Positions 11,301 to 22,611 of a DNA stretch of 64,000 nucleotides are shown here, piece by piece (positions within the stretch are counted from its first letter, which is position 1; each line of letters begins with the position of its first letter). The notes below the pieces were generated by a model, which saw only the letters and a program-made list of their open reading frames with translations, had not been told where the DNA came from and did no database searches. The DNA comes from Stereocaulon alpinum (taxonomy: Eukaryota > Ascomycota > Lecanoromycetes > Lecanorales > Stereocaulaceae). The DNA lies in contig JAEUBA010000087.1 of NCBI GenBank assembly GCA_018257865.1, positions 62,001 through 126,000 on the forward strand, written 5' to 3'. The translations under genes were made by a program, and so were the position numbers.

Positions 11301-12608
11301 CTCAGCATTTTCCAGGAATTCCTCGATGCTGTTGGCCCGTATAGCTGCAGGGAGAACAGTGGCATGGGACAGCAACAGCCGACAGAACAGCAAGTGCTTG
11401 ATCTCGGCCATATCTTCTAGTAATCGCTCGATCTCTTCGTCTGGAACAGTTGCCGTTCTGTCTCTCAACGCAGTTGGATTGTCAATTGTACCTACCACAT
11501 GCATACCCCGTCCATAGTGAAGCTTGACTCCCTCTCTCAGCCGCTTCCGCACCTGTGATTTTGTGTCATGGGCGGACTTGTCAGGCAATTCAGTTCGAGT
11601 GTTTCCAGTTGTTGATACCTGCTTCGATTTCTTTGACTTGCTAGAAGGCTTCGGGCCTGAACTGGCATTCGACATTGCAGACTTGGCCGCGCTGTTGATA
11701 GACAGCGCCTGTAATGCAGGCTCTCCATCCTCTTGTACAGAATCCGTCATGAGTAGGATGTGTTTAATGAGGTCAATGTAGTTACCTCGTTCGTTCTCGA
11801 TTACGTGCTCAATTGGGTCCCATTCGGCTTCTTGCTCTTCCTGAGACAACTTCTCTTTGTAAGCCTCTTCCAGGTACGAATCTTGTCGTTTGAGATCCTC
11901 TTTGGCCCGCATTTCTCGCATACGAGCCTGTACATCCTTCATATGGCGCGTGAAGAGAGCTGCCTCCTTTCTAACCTTCTTCTTCTCGCTTTCTCGATGA
12001 GTTTCTTCATCCAATTGGCATTGGCGTGCCCATTTGAACCTGAAAGCAGCATCAGTGACCGTGGCGGGGACTTATGGATGGGGACACGGCTGACCATTTC
12101 TGCTTCTGGTACAAGACTTCGCCAACACGACGCTCGAGACGCTCTAACGCACGGACAACAATGAACCTTTGGTTGCTCAAAGTATCTAGATAGTTCTGAT
12201 GTCCATAATCATAAGTCATCGAGAAGAAGCGACTATGGTGCAGTTTGCGAGCGCGAATGACTCGGTCTAGAAGGCAATACTTCAGATGGAGATAGTCATA
12301 CAGCTCATGTAAAGTATCTTCCGAGTCAACATCTGCAAAGTCCTGGTTTGCCAGGGCAGTGGAACTCGTCGCGATGTAGCTCGGTGGTGACTGATTCAGA
12401 GTATCAAGCTGTTTATTACGATTCTTGTAACCTCTATACAGGCCTGCAATTCAGTCATTTTAGGGGATTTGATGATGTTAGCAGGATGGGTATAACCACC
12501 TTGACACTGTCTAGAGTGATAGGAGCAGAACAAGCCATTGAGGGACGTTGTCTCGTCCTCACATCGCCGTTCATCGGAAAGATACAGGGCGCTACATTGT
12601 GGGGACAT
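8320..12608 (-). CDS. Large fungal protein of unknown function with an N-terminal Cys/His motif
   Basis: Five exons, complement(8320..10104, 10156..10614, 10668..12039, 12095..12443, 12500..12608), sum to 4074 nt (1357 aa). The four introns are 51-56 nt: 10105-10155, 10615-10667, 12040-12094 and 12444-12499. The donor at 12094 (GTCAGC) is weak but keeps the frame and gives QKWFKWARQ. The start ATG at 12608 follows an in-frame stop. The first 35 residues hold a possible zinc site (Cys5, Cys16, Cys28, His31, Cys35), followed by a LYRGYKNRN block. A charged helical region, an acidic tract near 11160-11200 and a long C-terminal region rich in aromatic residues follow. I do not recognise the family. 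The length and clean exons argue for a real, conserved gene. Confidence 0.75.
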
Positions 12609-13066
12609 GGCGTGTCGGGCAATAGGTACGCAATACTACAGGTCACTTTAGTGTCAATCGCTCGTGGAGTAACTTTGATGTTCTCCAAATGTCGAGCTCT
12701 CAATCGGCTATGGTCGCCTGCGACATGTAAATGGTTCTTAAGGGGTAAAGCTGCCTCGACGTGTTTTCCAGGACGCGTCGGATGATCGCCGCTAACAATT
12801 ACGTATGTTGCAGGGGTTTCTCTAACATTGCCATGGGAGGCACAATGCTGTACACCATAGTAATTGCAGGAGAGAGGGATCATGTTGATATAGCGGACCC
12901 ATGTTTAGAGCAATTGAAACTCGCTACGCTAGGGAGATTCAGGTTCCTGGCCGAACAACGCTCATCACATTCTACCATGTACCCCCCATCAACCACTTTC
13001 GTCGCAGCCCGAGCTAACACTACAATTTCACCTCTCTCGCCTCGTCCGCCTTCCCAAAGGTGCAGC
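12609..13066. other. Intergenic: promoter side of the 1357-aa protein gene
   Basis: About 460 bp between two minus-strand genes. Frames on both strands here are short and unconvincing. It should contain the promoter of the gene starting at 12608 and the 3' UTR of the mL54 gene. Confidence 0.5.
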
Positions 13067-13882
13067 CTATTTCATCCCCCTCAAATAGTTCGATTCGATT
13101 ATCCTCTTCTTTCTAGCCTTCCTCATCGCCAAAGTCAGCGCTTTCCGTGCCTCTTGGGCCTCCATAGTCTCCTGCGGTCCCATTCCAGCGGGCAGATCAA
13201 TTGATTGCTCCTCCAGTGGGATCTGCACAACTTCGTTTGCGCCCTTAGCTTTCAAGGCTCGTGCGGCCTTAGCGGCAAGACGGCGCTGCTTCTTGAATTT
13301 GGCTATAGATTGATGATTAGTAGATGTACTTTACATAGCCCCATAGTGACTTTAAGGGAGATGCAATAGCTAAAAAGGTTCCAATGGGGGCATATGCCCA
13401 ATAGCCTGCTTGATAGAACGAAGGGCACAAACAAGTGCAGAAGTTGCAATTCCGTAGCACAGATCAGGGATGTTGATATTTATAGACTTACCATAGGCAT
13501 CCCCAACCGCTATGTCTGTATCGGCGCCTTTCTTTCCCGAATCCAGCAGTCCCCAGAGCCATTCTGGATAGTCCTTGTCCTCCTTCGCCAACGGCGCCTC
13601 CTGACCCTTGATGTAGCCTAGCCCCCTCAATGGTGTACCAGCCGCTACACTACTATTCCTTGGTGCACTTCCAGATGCTTTCGAACTCTCATTGGGCGGT
13701 ATGCCGGGTGTCTTCGAGGGGGAGGGGGTGAAAGGCGTAGAAAAAGGTTGCGCGGCGGAGGTTGACTTTACGGATGGTGGTTCGTTGGGGTGAGCACGGA
13801 CAGTGGATGTAGAGAGCCCACGCAAAGATGGAGGAGGGAGGATGCGGTGGGATAGAAGTCGAGTGCAGCGTTGGCAGATCAT
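13067..13882 (-). CDS. MRPL37: Mitochondrial large-subunit ribosomal protein mL54
   Basis: Two exons, complement(13067..13302, 13492..13882), give 208 aa. The intron 13303-13491 (189 nt) has GTAAGT, branch CTACTAAT and CTATAG. The protein begins MICQRCTRLLSHR with an Arg/Ser-rich mitochondrial presequence. Family blocks are AAGTPLRGLGYIKG, AKEDKDYPEWLWGLLD, KFKKQRRLAAKAAR, EEQSIDLPAG and a C-terminal ARKALTLAMRKARKK, which match yeast Mrpl37/mL54. It is a structural part of the mitochondrial 54S subunit. An upstream in-frame ATG at 13915 would add 11 residues. The inner start was chosen because MICQRC resembles the usual fungal N-terminus. Confidence 0.88.
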
Positions 13883-14405
13883 TGTGAGTTGTTGTACGTT
13901 GATGGGAAGAAACATTTGGGCGAAGCTCTAAAAATTCTTGGCGTCAAAGTACTAAGTAACGAAAGTACCTTAGCGCCGCAATAGCTTCTTGGCACTGAAA
14001 GAATATGAATTTCTAGCACCTTACAACTACCAATGACAAAGGAGAAAAGCGGTAAGAAGTCTCTCGGCTCTGCTCAGATTTTCCCTTGCTGGTACATTTG
14101 TCTATTCTTGACTTCAGACTTGCGAACTAAGTAGTCCGTCATGATCGTACGCTCTGAATCATGAATTTAACAAATCCCAGCGAGTATAAGAGAGCAAAGT
14201 CACTCAAACGAGGGCTACAGTAGGGAGGGGAGAAGTCCACAAAGAGGCTTTGGTTGGAAGAATCATACATTTTGATCTATACTGAGTGTTCTAAACACAG
14301 GCGGACTCGCTTAACAACCTTGGCGGCCCGACAGGCAAAGGAGATGACAAAAGGATACAATTCACACTGTCTCTATATCCACCAACTCATATCGAGCGAT
14401 CAAAC
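13883..14405. other. Intergenic, no gene seen
   Basis: About 520 bp holding the mL54 promoter side and the 3' flank of the secreted protein gene. Nothing else is supportable. Confidence 0.5.
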
Positions 14406-15491
14406 CTATGCAGTTGCGGCATCTCCTGTCCACGTTTCAACATGAGAGTAATTCCTCGCCACAGCCCCACCAGCAGTCATCAAATGATGAGTCTCAAAAT
14501 CGTAGCAGTCAACCTTGTCACTTTTCCTTTCACAGAGCGGATAGTGCTCCTTGAGTGCCATGTCGCAGAACATGTTCTCCACAAGACTCACGAAATCCGG
14601 TCCATGAGAAAGATCATCCTCGCAGAGCTTAATAGCGCTATGGTGGCTCATGTGGCTAGCTATGAGGTGTGCGAACGCCGAGGAGCCTGAACGTCTGACT
14701 CTGGTGTTATGGGAAGGAAGCTCATTGTCGGCGGTAGTGTCAGGGAGGCTTCGAGCGCCATTATCGCCTTTGGTTGCCATCTGAGGATTCCAGAGTACCT
14801 TACCATCGGGATCCCAGGTTTTATCGAAGGTGGTCTTAAACATGATAGCATCGGAGGAGCAGTAGAAGTCCACATCGTGATTGTATTTCTCGGTTACATT
14901 GTTGTAAGCGATCATGTTGATCTGCATAGCAACTGGGACTTCTGGGCCGCCACTGTGATTTTCATCCAGCCACGTGCAATCGGGCGAATGGTCGGTATCA
15001 CCCATGATGATGTTGGAATGGTACCAAGGCCGCCCACAAGCGCGGCCAGTATCGCCTAGCCACCCGAGTTGACGACCATCAGCCCATTGCTGAGTGATGA
15101 AGGCGATGCAAATCGCATCCTTGCGACCGAGCAGCTGCAGAAAAGGCGCCTGCTGCCCGTTCGCGTAGTACCTGTCTTGTTCGACCAAGATGTCGATGAA
15201 ACTGCCGGAAGGAATGTACATATCATTATGGCATCGCGCATAGCCAATGTACTGATAGTCTTTATTCCAAGCGGAGACGCACGGGGCTGTGCCGTCAGCC
15301 TGGGTGGGTCCTGTATAGTGGGAGTTCGGGAGACCGCCATTTAGGGCTACTGCGATACGGAGGTATGAGTCCCCAACTTCGTTGCCGCCACTTTGTACGT
15401 TTAATGGATTAGGCATCTCGGAGGTATGGAATCCGGTGAAAGTGATGGCGCCGGCGATGACTGAAATGACGGTGGTGACTAGACCCAGCAT
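14406..15491 (-). CDS. Secreted fungal protein of unknown function
   Basis: A single exon of 361 aa with a hydrophobic N-terminus (LGLVTTVISVIAGAITF) acting as a signal peptide or signal anchor. The mature part is rich in Cys, Trp and Asp, with CTWLDENHSGGPEVP and DVDFYCSSDAIMFK. An NTRVRR motif near residue 267 is a possible Kex2 cleavage site that would release a C-terminal domain of about 95 residues. I do not recognise a catalytic motif. The features fit an extracellular protein of the kind common in Dothideomycetes. An effector role is possible but not shown. Confidence 0.75.
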   Translation of the reverse strand: MLGLVTTVISVIAGAITFTGFHTSEMPNPLNVQSGGNEVGDSYLRIAVALNGGLPNSHYTGPTQADGTAPCVSAWNKDYQYIGYARCHNDMYIPSGSFIDILVEQDRYYANGQQAPFLQLLGRKDAICIAFITQQWADGRQLGWLGDTGRACGRPWYHSNIIMGDTDHSPDCTWLDENHSGGPEVPVAMQINMIAYNNVTEKYNHDVDFYCSSDAIMFKTTFDKTWDPDGKVLWNPQMATKGDNGARSLPDTTADNELPSHNTRVRRSGSSAFAHLIASHMSHHSAIKLCEDDLSHGPDFVSLVENMFCDMALKEHYPLCERKSDKVDCYDFETHHLMTAGGAVARNYSHVETWTGDAATA

Positions 15492-17705
15492 GTTGGCGGT
15501 ATCAAAATAAATGGTTGTGAGGTTGTGGGCTCGGTGTAGTAAGCGTTGATGCCTTGCGTTGATAGCGATGTGTGGGAGTCGTTGGAGTTGGTGGATGGTA
15601 GATGGTTGGAATGAGCAGACGAGAAGTGCGAGAATTCTCTCCTAAAGTACCCTGTCGCAGGAATTTCACATGGAGCATGCACTCGAGATTTCTTGCATGT
15701 GATTTACAATGCTAGACGCAAAGTCAGAGCCGAAGTACTCAAAGGGTGGTAATACATCAGAATCACATGGATTTGACAAAAAGGCAGATACATTGATAGT
15801 CAACGCCGGTACCTAGAGGGTTGCTTCACCGTGATTCACACGTTACTTATGGCTTTTGGTGTCCTCTAAAGAACTGTACGGTTCTAGAAGTAGCGTTTTG
15901 CGAGAGCTGCCATGATGTCTTGCATAGATGCATTCCTCTTTGTTATAGTTATTGTATAGAAAGACACAGATGAGCGCATTACAATCGTGAAAATTTTCGA
16001 GCTGGTCGTTAGTAGGTTGCGTACGTTACTTAATATCTTGCCCATTGAAGCTTTCGGCTAGAATTCTCAATGAGTAATTCTCTCTATCCAGCGCTTAAGG
16101 TCTCCACTTTGAGCCTTTATCTGCACATGTGAAAGCCTTAGTAGATACAGTAGCTCCATCTACATGGTTATTTTAGCAAGAAGGCCATTGATGATAGGTT
16201 CACGTTCTAGTCAGTGCATATTCTACAGCGGGCCGATGACGAAAGCATTCGCTCAGGACTGGCGCTACCGGAAATAGTCGCCTTCAAGGCTATACATTGA
16301 CCGTGTCATGATATCGTACTTATAAGACTATATGCGGGTGTGACCCCAAAGACTGGCGTATATTAGGGTCAGCATCAAAGCATTGAAACTGGTTGAAACG
16401 ATAGCAGTAGACGTACAACTGCCAACAGAGCCATCGACTGAAAGAGACCTCACGTCTCCGTAACCATTGCGCGTTGTGGATGACACTAAGCGTCTCCAAC
16501 GTCTCTGAACTCAATGAGCCTGAGCCGTAAGTAAGCTCGCGGTGACATCATCACCTAGTGGAATGGCATCTTGCCATGTAACACGAGGGCGAATGGATGT
16601 GCGACAGCTCCTCTGTCGAGTTCCGCACCCTCAACATATTCCGGAGGATCTGGCATAGATAAAACTCTGCGCCATCCACACAGTGACCGAAATTTCCAGA
16701 AACTATTGAACCGTGAACACTGAATACTGAAGCAGTCTATTAGTCGGTCAGTGCTGTAGAACCAGAGTAACATGATGCCAGCCTTAATTTTCTGTGGAAA
16801 ATTGTACACTCGGCCGTTAAAAATTCAAACAATCATGATCTGTGGCAATTTGAAGCACATGCTCGATCGGTCAACGGGCGTTGGCTTCGTCTCAGTGAGG
16901 CAGGTGAATCAGATGAAAGCGAGCCATGTTAGCTGGATATGGTTATATTGGGAAACCTTGAAATATCCAAAACACGGGAATATTCTTGTCATCAAGCTAC
17001 ACGTTGAGCATTGAGAACTATAGTCTTTGTTGTACATCTTCGTGTTAAATAAACTGCTCGATTTCTGGGTAACTCTCCTGCGCAAAGCGCACCAGCCGCC
17101 TTGACTTATGTTACTCATAGACCGATACTGCTCTTATGGTGCAGCGCATAGAGAAGTGTTTCAAGTTGCGAAGATCTGAGCAAAAGTGTTGTTTGAGATG
17201 ATTGGCAAGCCATGCAACAGCGAGATAGTTTGAGTGAGGATGACATGAGCAATGTGAATTGCATATGAATCGTGCACAAGGACGTCGTGGCAGACATCAT
17301 TATAAATCTAAGCGAATCTGACCTTTTCAAAGCCAAGGCGAACTCAAAAGCTCGCTATGCCATAGGCACTAGCTAATGGTGTGGGCTCTAGTGGCGATAG
17401 CCGCCCAACCGTGAATAAAAGATTCCGACGAAAAAGCGAAGCAAAGATTTCGAACCCAACCAGGTAAGTGTAATCACTACGGTTATGCGTAGTTCAGAGA
17501 GCCACCAAACATAGTATGGAACATGCAGGTGCATATGGGGTGACAGGGTGTTCCGATTTGCGCGAACGAGTTGTGGTACCAGCAACAAGATGTCCAGCCT
17601 CTTCTGTATCCTGCCGCATTTATGACATGGAAACGTGTTTCAGGGCAGCGATTGTGTGGGGAACATTTATTAGCGAGTATAGTTGCCGGATGTTGCTGGC
17701 CATTG
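15492..17705. other. Gene-poor intergenic region of 2.2 kb
   Basis: Only short frames are present on both strands (16320-16809, 16909-17118, 17115-17336, 17388-17878), none with a recognisable domain, start context or splice partner. I found no inverted or direct repeat of useful length and no RNA gene. It may hold decayed sequence that cannot be identified by eye. Confidence 0.45.
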
Positions 17706-19286
17706 CTAAGCTGTTCGACTGTGTGGTGGATGAGGGAATGTCGAGCGTCTCTGAGGTTCCACTCTAGAAACGCTGCCCTCGAGACCCGAAGCCTGCGATC
17801 TGCCTCCCATTTCAGTATCGACACGTCGAGGCGAGGCTGGTAGATGACTGGTATCTTCGTCCAAGTCTTGTAGAGCACCGCTCATCTCAAAGCTCTGACC
17901 AATATGTGAGGCGGGAGTCGCAGTCCCTCGACTGTTAATCAGGCTACTTTTGGAGGTCCCGCCAATGGAAAGATCCTCTTTGGCCATCTCAACCTTGACG
18001 TCTATCCCTCAATCAGTTGTGTTCACTGAGAACCACGATATATGTACTTGCCTTCGTATGCCTCTCTAGCGACAAAAAGCGTAGAGCCCAAAACAAGGAT
18101 AGGGACTATCTGCCCAAACGTCATTGCGTTTTCGTTTCCATCCATTTCCGTTCGAGGTACATTTCTGTCTTTCAACACACTTGCTAAGCCCAAGCCAAAC
18201 CAAGCAAGGCAGAACAGCCAATTGAACCATCGCGAGACGTTGAAAGTTGCCACCAGAATATATACACAGGCCCATCCGCTATACAATCCCTCAACAGAGG
18301 CTATAAGGGCTGAATAAAAAGCTCGTTTACATTTCATCGTGCGGGGCGACTCAGTGGTTAGAGAAGGCCTTTCATTCCTGAGACTTTTGACGGTTATTTG
18401 CATAGCTTCTCTTGGTTTAGTGTAGAGCCATTGTGTACAGAGTTCTGATGGTCCTTGATAGAGTAGCAGTATGCTTGGAGGATAGCTGATAATAATGAAG
18501 ACGAGGTTAGCATACATCCCACGTGCGGGTCCTCCGCCAATAGCCGCTAGAGCGAAATCGTCAAATACGCATTGCGCATCGTATGGCCAACTTAAGTACC
18601 AACCCTGGTAGCCTTACAAGATCGTGGAGGCAACAAGAAAGATGGCCACGCTTGCCATCAGAAGTGCCCGCCAATTCCGAAGGACTGGCCTGTCGCGCAG
18701 ATATCGCCAGAGGGCTGCGAGCGTGATCAGGTGAACATTGGAAGCGAACCATGCTAGGTCACTCACAAGGGCAAAGTGGTAGACTGATATCGAGCAGTGG
18801 GTCCAAAATCCTGCGATGAGCACGGCGAGACCGGTGAGGAGCAGCTGATCACTGAGATTGAGAATGACCTTCTCGATGACTCGCGCACTAAAATCCTACC
18901 TTTTAGTCGTCTTCCTTGATGAGTGAGGCATACCGTCTTTGAGTCTCTTCAGACGACGAGCTGCTGAAGTGGGCTCCATGAGGAATTCTATGAAGAGCGG
19001 ACACAGTTCAGGAACCCAAAAGTCAACGATGTTCTCATCGGGAGTCAGCGACAGGGTTAGACATAGGTGTACTAATGCTAGCAGTAGAGCGAGAGCACTG
19101 CTCGCAATGAAAAAAGTAAGTATCTGCAGGAACGATATGATTAGATTGTGTCTAATGTGGAAAGCAGTATCTGGGAAAGCAGAAGCAGATTGACGAGCTT
19201 ACACCAGGACCAGCTACATCAGGATCTGCGTGGTATATTTGGTCCTCCCTAACTTGCCACGCCGTACAATTGTTACTGCAACCCAT
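17706..19286 (-). pseudogene. Multi-pass membrane protein gene with one in-frame stop
   Basis: Four exons, complement(17706..18001, 18052..18879, 18934..19123, 19203..19286), sum to 1398 nt (466 codons) and would make a fungal integral membrane protein with several TM helices. The start is MGCSNNCTAWQ. Later blocks include DQLLLTGLAVLIAGFW, YDAQCVFDDFALAAIGGG and GMYANLVFIIIS. A single TAA at 18614-18616 interrupts the frame between ...VASTIL and GYQGWYLSWPY, inside conserved coding sequence. A CAA to TAA change would explain it. Introns are 79, 54 and 50 nt. The last (18002-18051) uses a GC donor (GCAAGT). Everything else is intact, so the loss is recent, or it is a sequencing error, or the stop is bypassed. 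The acceptor at 18880 (GCGCGAG) is unusual. Confidence 0.7.
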
Positions 19287-19906
19287 GTCCGCCAGAAGAA
19301 TCGAGATGTTTTCCGCAACGTTATGGGCTGTAGAAGTACCAACTCCAAAGAAGCAGAAGCGCAGGGCAGAAGGTCCATTTCCAGAATCAAAGGCATAGCC
19401 TGCATTTGTAGACTTGCCCCGCCGGGTGGCTTAAGCAGCTGGTGTGACTGATTGCAGGCTTGCAGAAGTTGCAGTGACCTGTCGCCTCGGCTAACCTTGC
19501 TGCCAGACTCTTGGCGGCTTGAGCAAATAAGATTGTTCAAGGGTTCGCTTCGCTGCCCTAAAGGGCCAGTCCGGCATGTCCAGATAGGTAAAGTAGGTAA
19601 TTTAGCACGTTTACCTAGGTAGGTAGAAAAATACGAAACCACTACACCATTGTACCAGCGCCATTAGGAATCGAACCTAATACAATTAAGTATCAATTGC
19701 AAATAGGTACTCCGTAAGGTACTGTAGCTCCAATAGCAGGCACATAGACGTAGCGCCTTGGCGTAATTAACGCAACCATTAACTCCGCCTACAACCCCGA
19801 GAAGAGCCTCAAAAATCATCGCACGACAGATTTATCGACTTGTAACTTGTATCTTCGATTCACCTACAGAGAACCGTCTCCCTGCGAAGTTCCTTCAGCA
19901 GTCACA
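19287..19906. promoter_or_regulatory. Divergent promoter region between the membrane protein gene and COX17
   Basis: 620 bp separate two divergent starts (19286 minus, 19907 plus). It contains a tRNA T-arm-like hairpin (19656-19680) and a hairpin around GGTACTCCGTAAGGTACT (19707-19724). No coding frame is supportable. Confidence 0.5.
19656..19680 (-). other. Isolated tRNA T-arm-like sequence
   Basis: On the minus strand TTAGG-TTCGATT-CCTAA forms a perfect 5-bp stem with a 7-base TTCGATT loop, followed by TGGCGCTG, which would be the 3' acceptor strand. The matching 5' acceptor strand AGCGCCA and a D-arm are not found at the expected upstream distance. It is a fragment or a chance match, not a complete tRNA gene. 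Confidence 0.35.
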
Positions 19907-20369
19907 ATGTCCTCAACAGCGCTTGCGCCTACATTAACGAGTATGCCCAGTCCCCATCGTCCTTCCCCAAGCACCAACGCCCTGGTCATCCACCACAACG
20001 AGCATGCCAGAGTCTTACAGCTAACCTCACCTACCCACTCTAGCACCCACTACAGCAGCAAACATGTCCAACGACCTCAAACCACCCGGGCAAGCCGCCG
20101 CAGCCGTCAAGGTACTTTGAATCCATCCCTTCCCCCTCGATCCCCACCTCGACTCCTACTTTTGTAGTGCCAGGACCTCGCACCAGCCAAGCAGCTGCCG
20201 ACAAATGCTAATATACTTCTCACAGCCATGCTGCGTATGCAAAGACGAAAAAGCCTCCCGAGACGAATGCATGCTTTTCAGCAACGCCGAGAATCCGCAA
20301 GAAGCGTGCCAGTCGACAGTGGAGAAGTACAGGAATTGTATGAAGGGCTTTGGATTCAACATCAATTGA
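19907..20369 (+). CDS. COX17: Cytochrome c oxidase copper chaperone Cox17
   Basis: Three exons, join(19907..19940, 20044..20111, 20226..20369), give 81 aa. The introns are 103 nt (GTATGC, branch CTAAC, CTCTAG) and 114 nt (GTACTT, branch CTAAT, CACAG). The third exon holds the hallmark PCCVCKDEKASRDEC, with the copper-binding CCxC and a first CX9C, then CQSTVEKYRNC as the second CX9C, ending in GFGFNIN. Cox17 carries Cu(I) in the mitochondrial intermembrane space to Sco1 and Cox11. The first exon is inferred. An alternative start is ATG 20064 (MSNDLKPPG). The gene converges on ALG6. Confidence 0.9.
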
Positions 20370-20626
20370 GCGGGATGGGCAGAGAGGGAGTGATGGATGT
20401 CGCTGTTCATGGCATGTTTGGTGGTTGTAGGACTAGGATGATGACGCATTAGAATGGAGTTGCATTGCTGGGAAGGTTCCTGCGGCATCTACATGGGAAA
20501 AGGGAGACATGAAACTCCACTCGAGTTACATATTTGGGGAATGTGTATGATACAAAATCCGGAGGAAACGCCTATGTTGGAGAGACATGGGTATCTGAAA
20601 AGTGATTTTTCACCCAATGCAATCGC

Positions 20627-22611
20627 TTACGACTTCTTCTGCCTTTTGCCGCTCTTCGCTTCTCTCGGTGGCGTCGCTCTTGTTCCCTTACCAGGTGGCA
20701 GGAATGGTTCTTTCTTATCCCCTTTTTTTTCGAGTTTAGCGTCCATCTGTGCTCGGAAGCCCAAATGTTGATCCATCACGCCACTTCGCAAAATCAACTG
20801 CCACGTGCACCAGAGATAGCAAACGCCAAATCCTGCAAATCCAATGAGTACGTTGATAACGACCCACAAGTCAGGTTTTCCCTTCGGAGTTTCCACGAAT
20901 GCCTCAAGCAGATGCCAAATTGCCATGGCAGCGTAGATGGTCAAATGCAGAGTCTGTGTCGAAAGGCGTATCCCACTCTTGATAGCCTGTTTCCCAATAT
21001 AGAGGTCTAGGCTCGTCGGCGGGAGTCCCATCAAGTATGCCCACAGCAATGAGAGCACATAGTACGGCACCCTTAATTCATCTCTTTTCAGCAATGGGAA
21101 CAAGGTCCATACTCCTAACATGTTCGCCAGACCAATCCACGCCCTCATTTCAACGCCCAAGCCACCATCGCCCGCAAGCAGAATCGTCATAGGTAATAAA
21201 GGCAACAGATCGCTTTTCTCATGGACTTGGAAGCTGCATAGGAAGAAACCCCATGCACTACTCGCTAGTGCCCACGGTAACAAATCCTTCCGTGGGAAGA
21301 GCGAAATGATCATGCAGGCAGGTAATATTGACATTATAGTTGCAAAGAGCGAAACACGTTGCAGTAGCGGGATCGGGTAGGTGTGAAGTTTGTGGATGGT
21401 GTGAATGGCGCACCACATATTGGCGACTTTGTCTTCAAAGAGGCCGCGGGCGAAGGGAAATATCCGATGAACGATTTGGCTTAATTGAAGGAGGATGGTA
21501 TATAGCATTGATCGTTCCTCGATGTAAGGTAGGGTGAGAGCGAACAGAGGGTTGACCTGGCGATTGCTAGTAGAAAGGGGTGGGGATATTCCATGGTGTA
21601 TATCGTAGAGAGCACCAAGCTCCAGAGGAACGAAAATGAAGGCGAACGACAGCAGAGTAGTCAATGCTATGCCTACGAACCGACCAACGTGTAGCTTTGG
21701 CAGGAGGCAGACTCCCAAAAGATAGGCGAAAACTGCTGGTGCAAAGTACAGAGCCATCTGCTTATAGCACAGAGCCGCGACGAAGAATGTGCAGGCCCAG
21801 ATGGGATGGTCTGAGAGCATGCATGACAAGCTGGCTAGCACCAAGCCTAACATGACAGTGTTATACTGGAAGTGGCCATGATCAATGAGGATCGTGGCAG
21901 GCTGCATCAGTATAGCCACAAGAGCTATCGAACTCTCCCACTTGCTGACGCCTCGTAGCCGAGCCAGCCTGCGACTCAGTATAATAGTAGCGGGTATGTA
22001 TGTGATGTATTCGGAGACGATGACAGTGGCGCGCATGTACACTTTGAGCAGTGGCTGTTCCATTCCTCGAGATGAATCCAAGGCAAACCACGAGGGATTG
22101 ATCAATGACCCACTGGCATTCGACTTAGCGCTTGGCATTCAATAGGATTGGACGCCTCACATTTTTCCAACGAGCCAGCTGTGGTATGCTGTCAAAGGTG
22201 GGTAGTCCAAGCCCCAGTAGTCGAGATCGTAGAAATACCATTGTGATATTGGCAGGTGTGTCGTAATCTCCATCCAGTGTCTTTGAGCCTCGTAATCGCC
22301 ATGCATTGGGGGAGTCCGAAAGCCTGAACAGCATCAGCGGGAGGATTGGCGATTCAATCGCGCAACGTACCCGAGTAACCCCACAAGCCCACACACCATC
22401 TAAAGAGCCCAACGATCATGAGCACCAATGGTAGGATTACCCATTGCGAAGTATGCTTTCTTGCTGGCCAGAGAAACGCTACTAAGGGGAACGCTGGACT
22501 TTGAGCGGCAGCTTTAGAGTCTGACAGTGCAATCTCATTGCCAGAGGTCGCTGGTTGAGAGGCTTCTTTCCTCTTCTTCCGCGGCTTATGAGGCGTACCA
22601 AGGACAGCCAT
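20627..22611 (-). CDS. ALG6: Dolichyl-P-Glc:Man9GlcNAc2-PP-dolichol alpha-1,3-glucosyltransferase
   Basis: Three exons, complement(20627..22112, 22161..22323, 22371..22611), give 629 aa. The introns are 48 nt (22113-22160) and 47 nt (22324-22370). The protein has many TM helices and ALG6/ALG8-family motifs: YFYDLDYWGLDYPPLTAYH near the N-terminus with the luminal acidic residues, NPSWFALDSSRG, DHGHFQYNTVMLGL, and QVHEKSDLLPLLP. The NPSWF/DSSRG variant points to ALG6 rather than ALG8. It adds the first glucose to the lipid-linked oligosaccharide in the ER lumen. The Lys-rich C-terminus (GKRQKKS) and the charged cytosolic N-terminus fit an ER membrane protein. Confidence 0.93.

Noticed and set aside
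12396..12883. Separate genes at 12396-12883
   Set aside because: The minus frame at 12396-12608 is the first exon of the 1357-aa protein (joined by the 56-nt intron 12444-12499). The others are shadows.
18590..18670. Intron removing the TAA in the membrane protein gene
   Set aside because: A GTAAGG donor next to the stop with the CTCTAG acceptor is out of phase and would delete the conserved GYQGWYLSWPYDAQC block.
19214..19642. 142-codon minus-strand frame upstream of the membrane protein gene
   Set aside because: It overlaps the first exon in another frame and has no domain features.
19600..19700. Complete tRNA gene
   Set aside because: Only the T-arm and 3' acceptor strand are recognisable. 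The matching 5' acceptor strand and D-arm are not at the expected distance.
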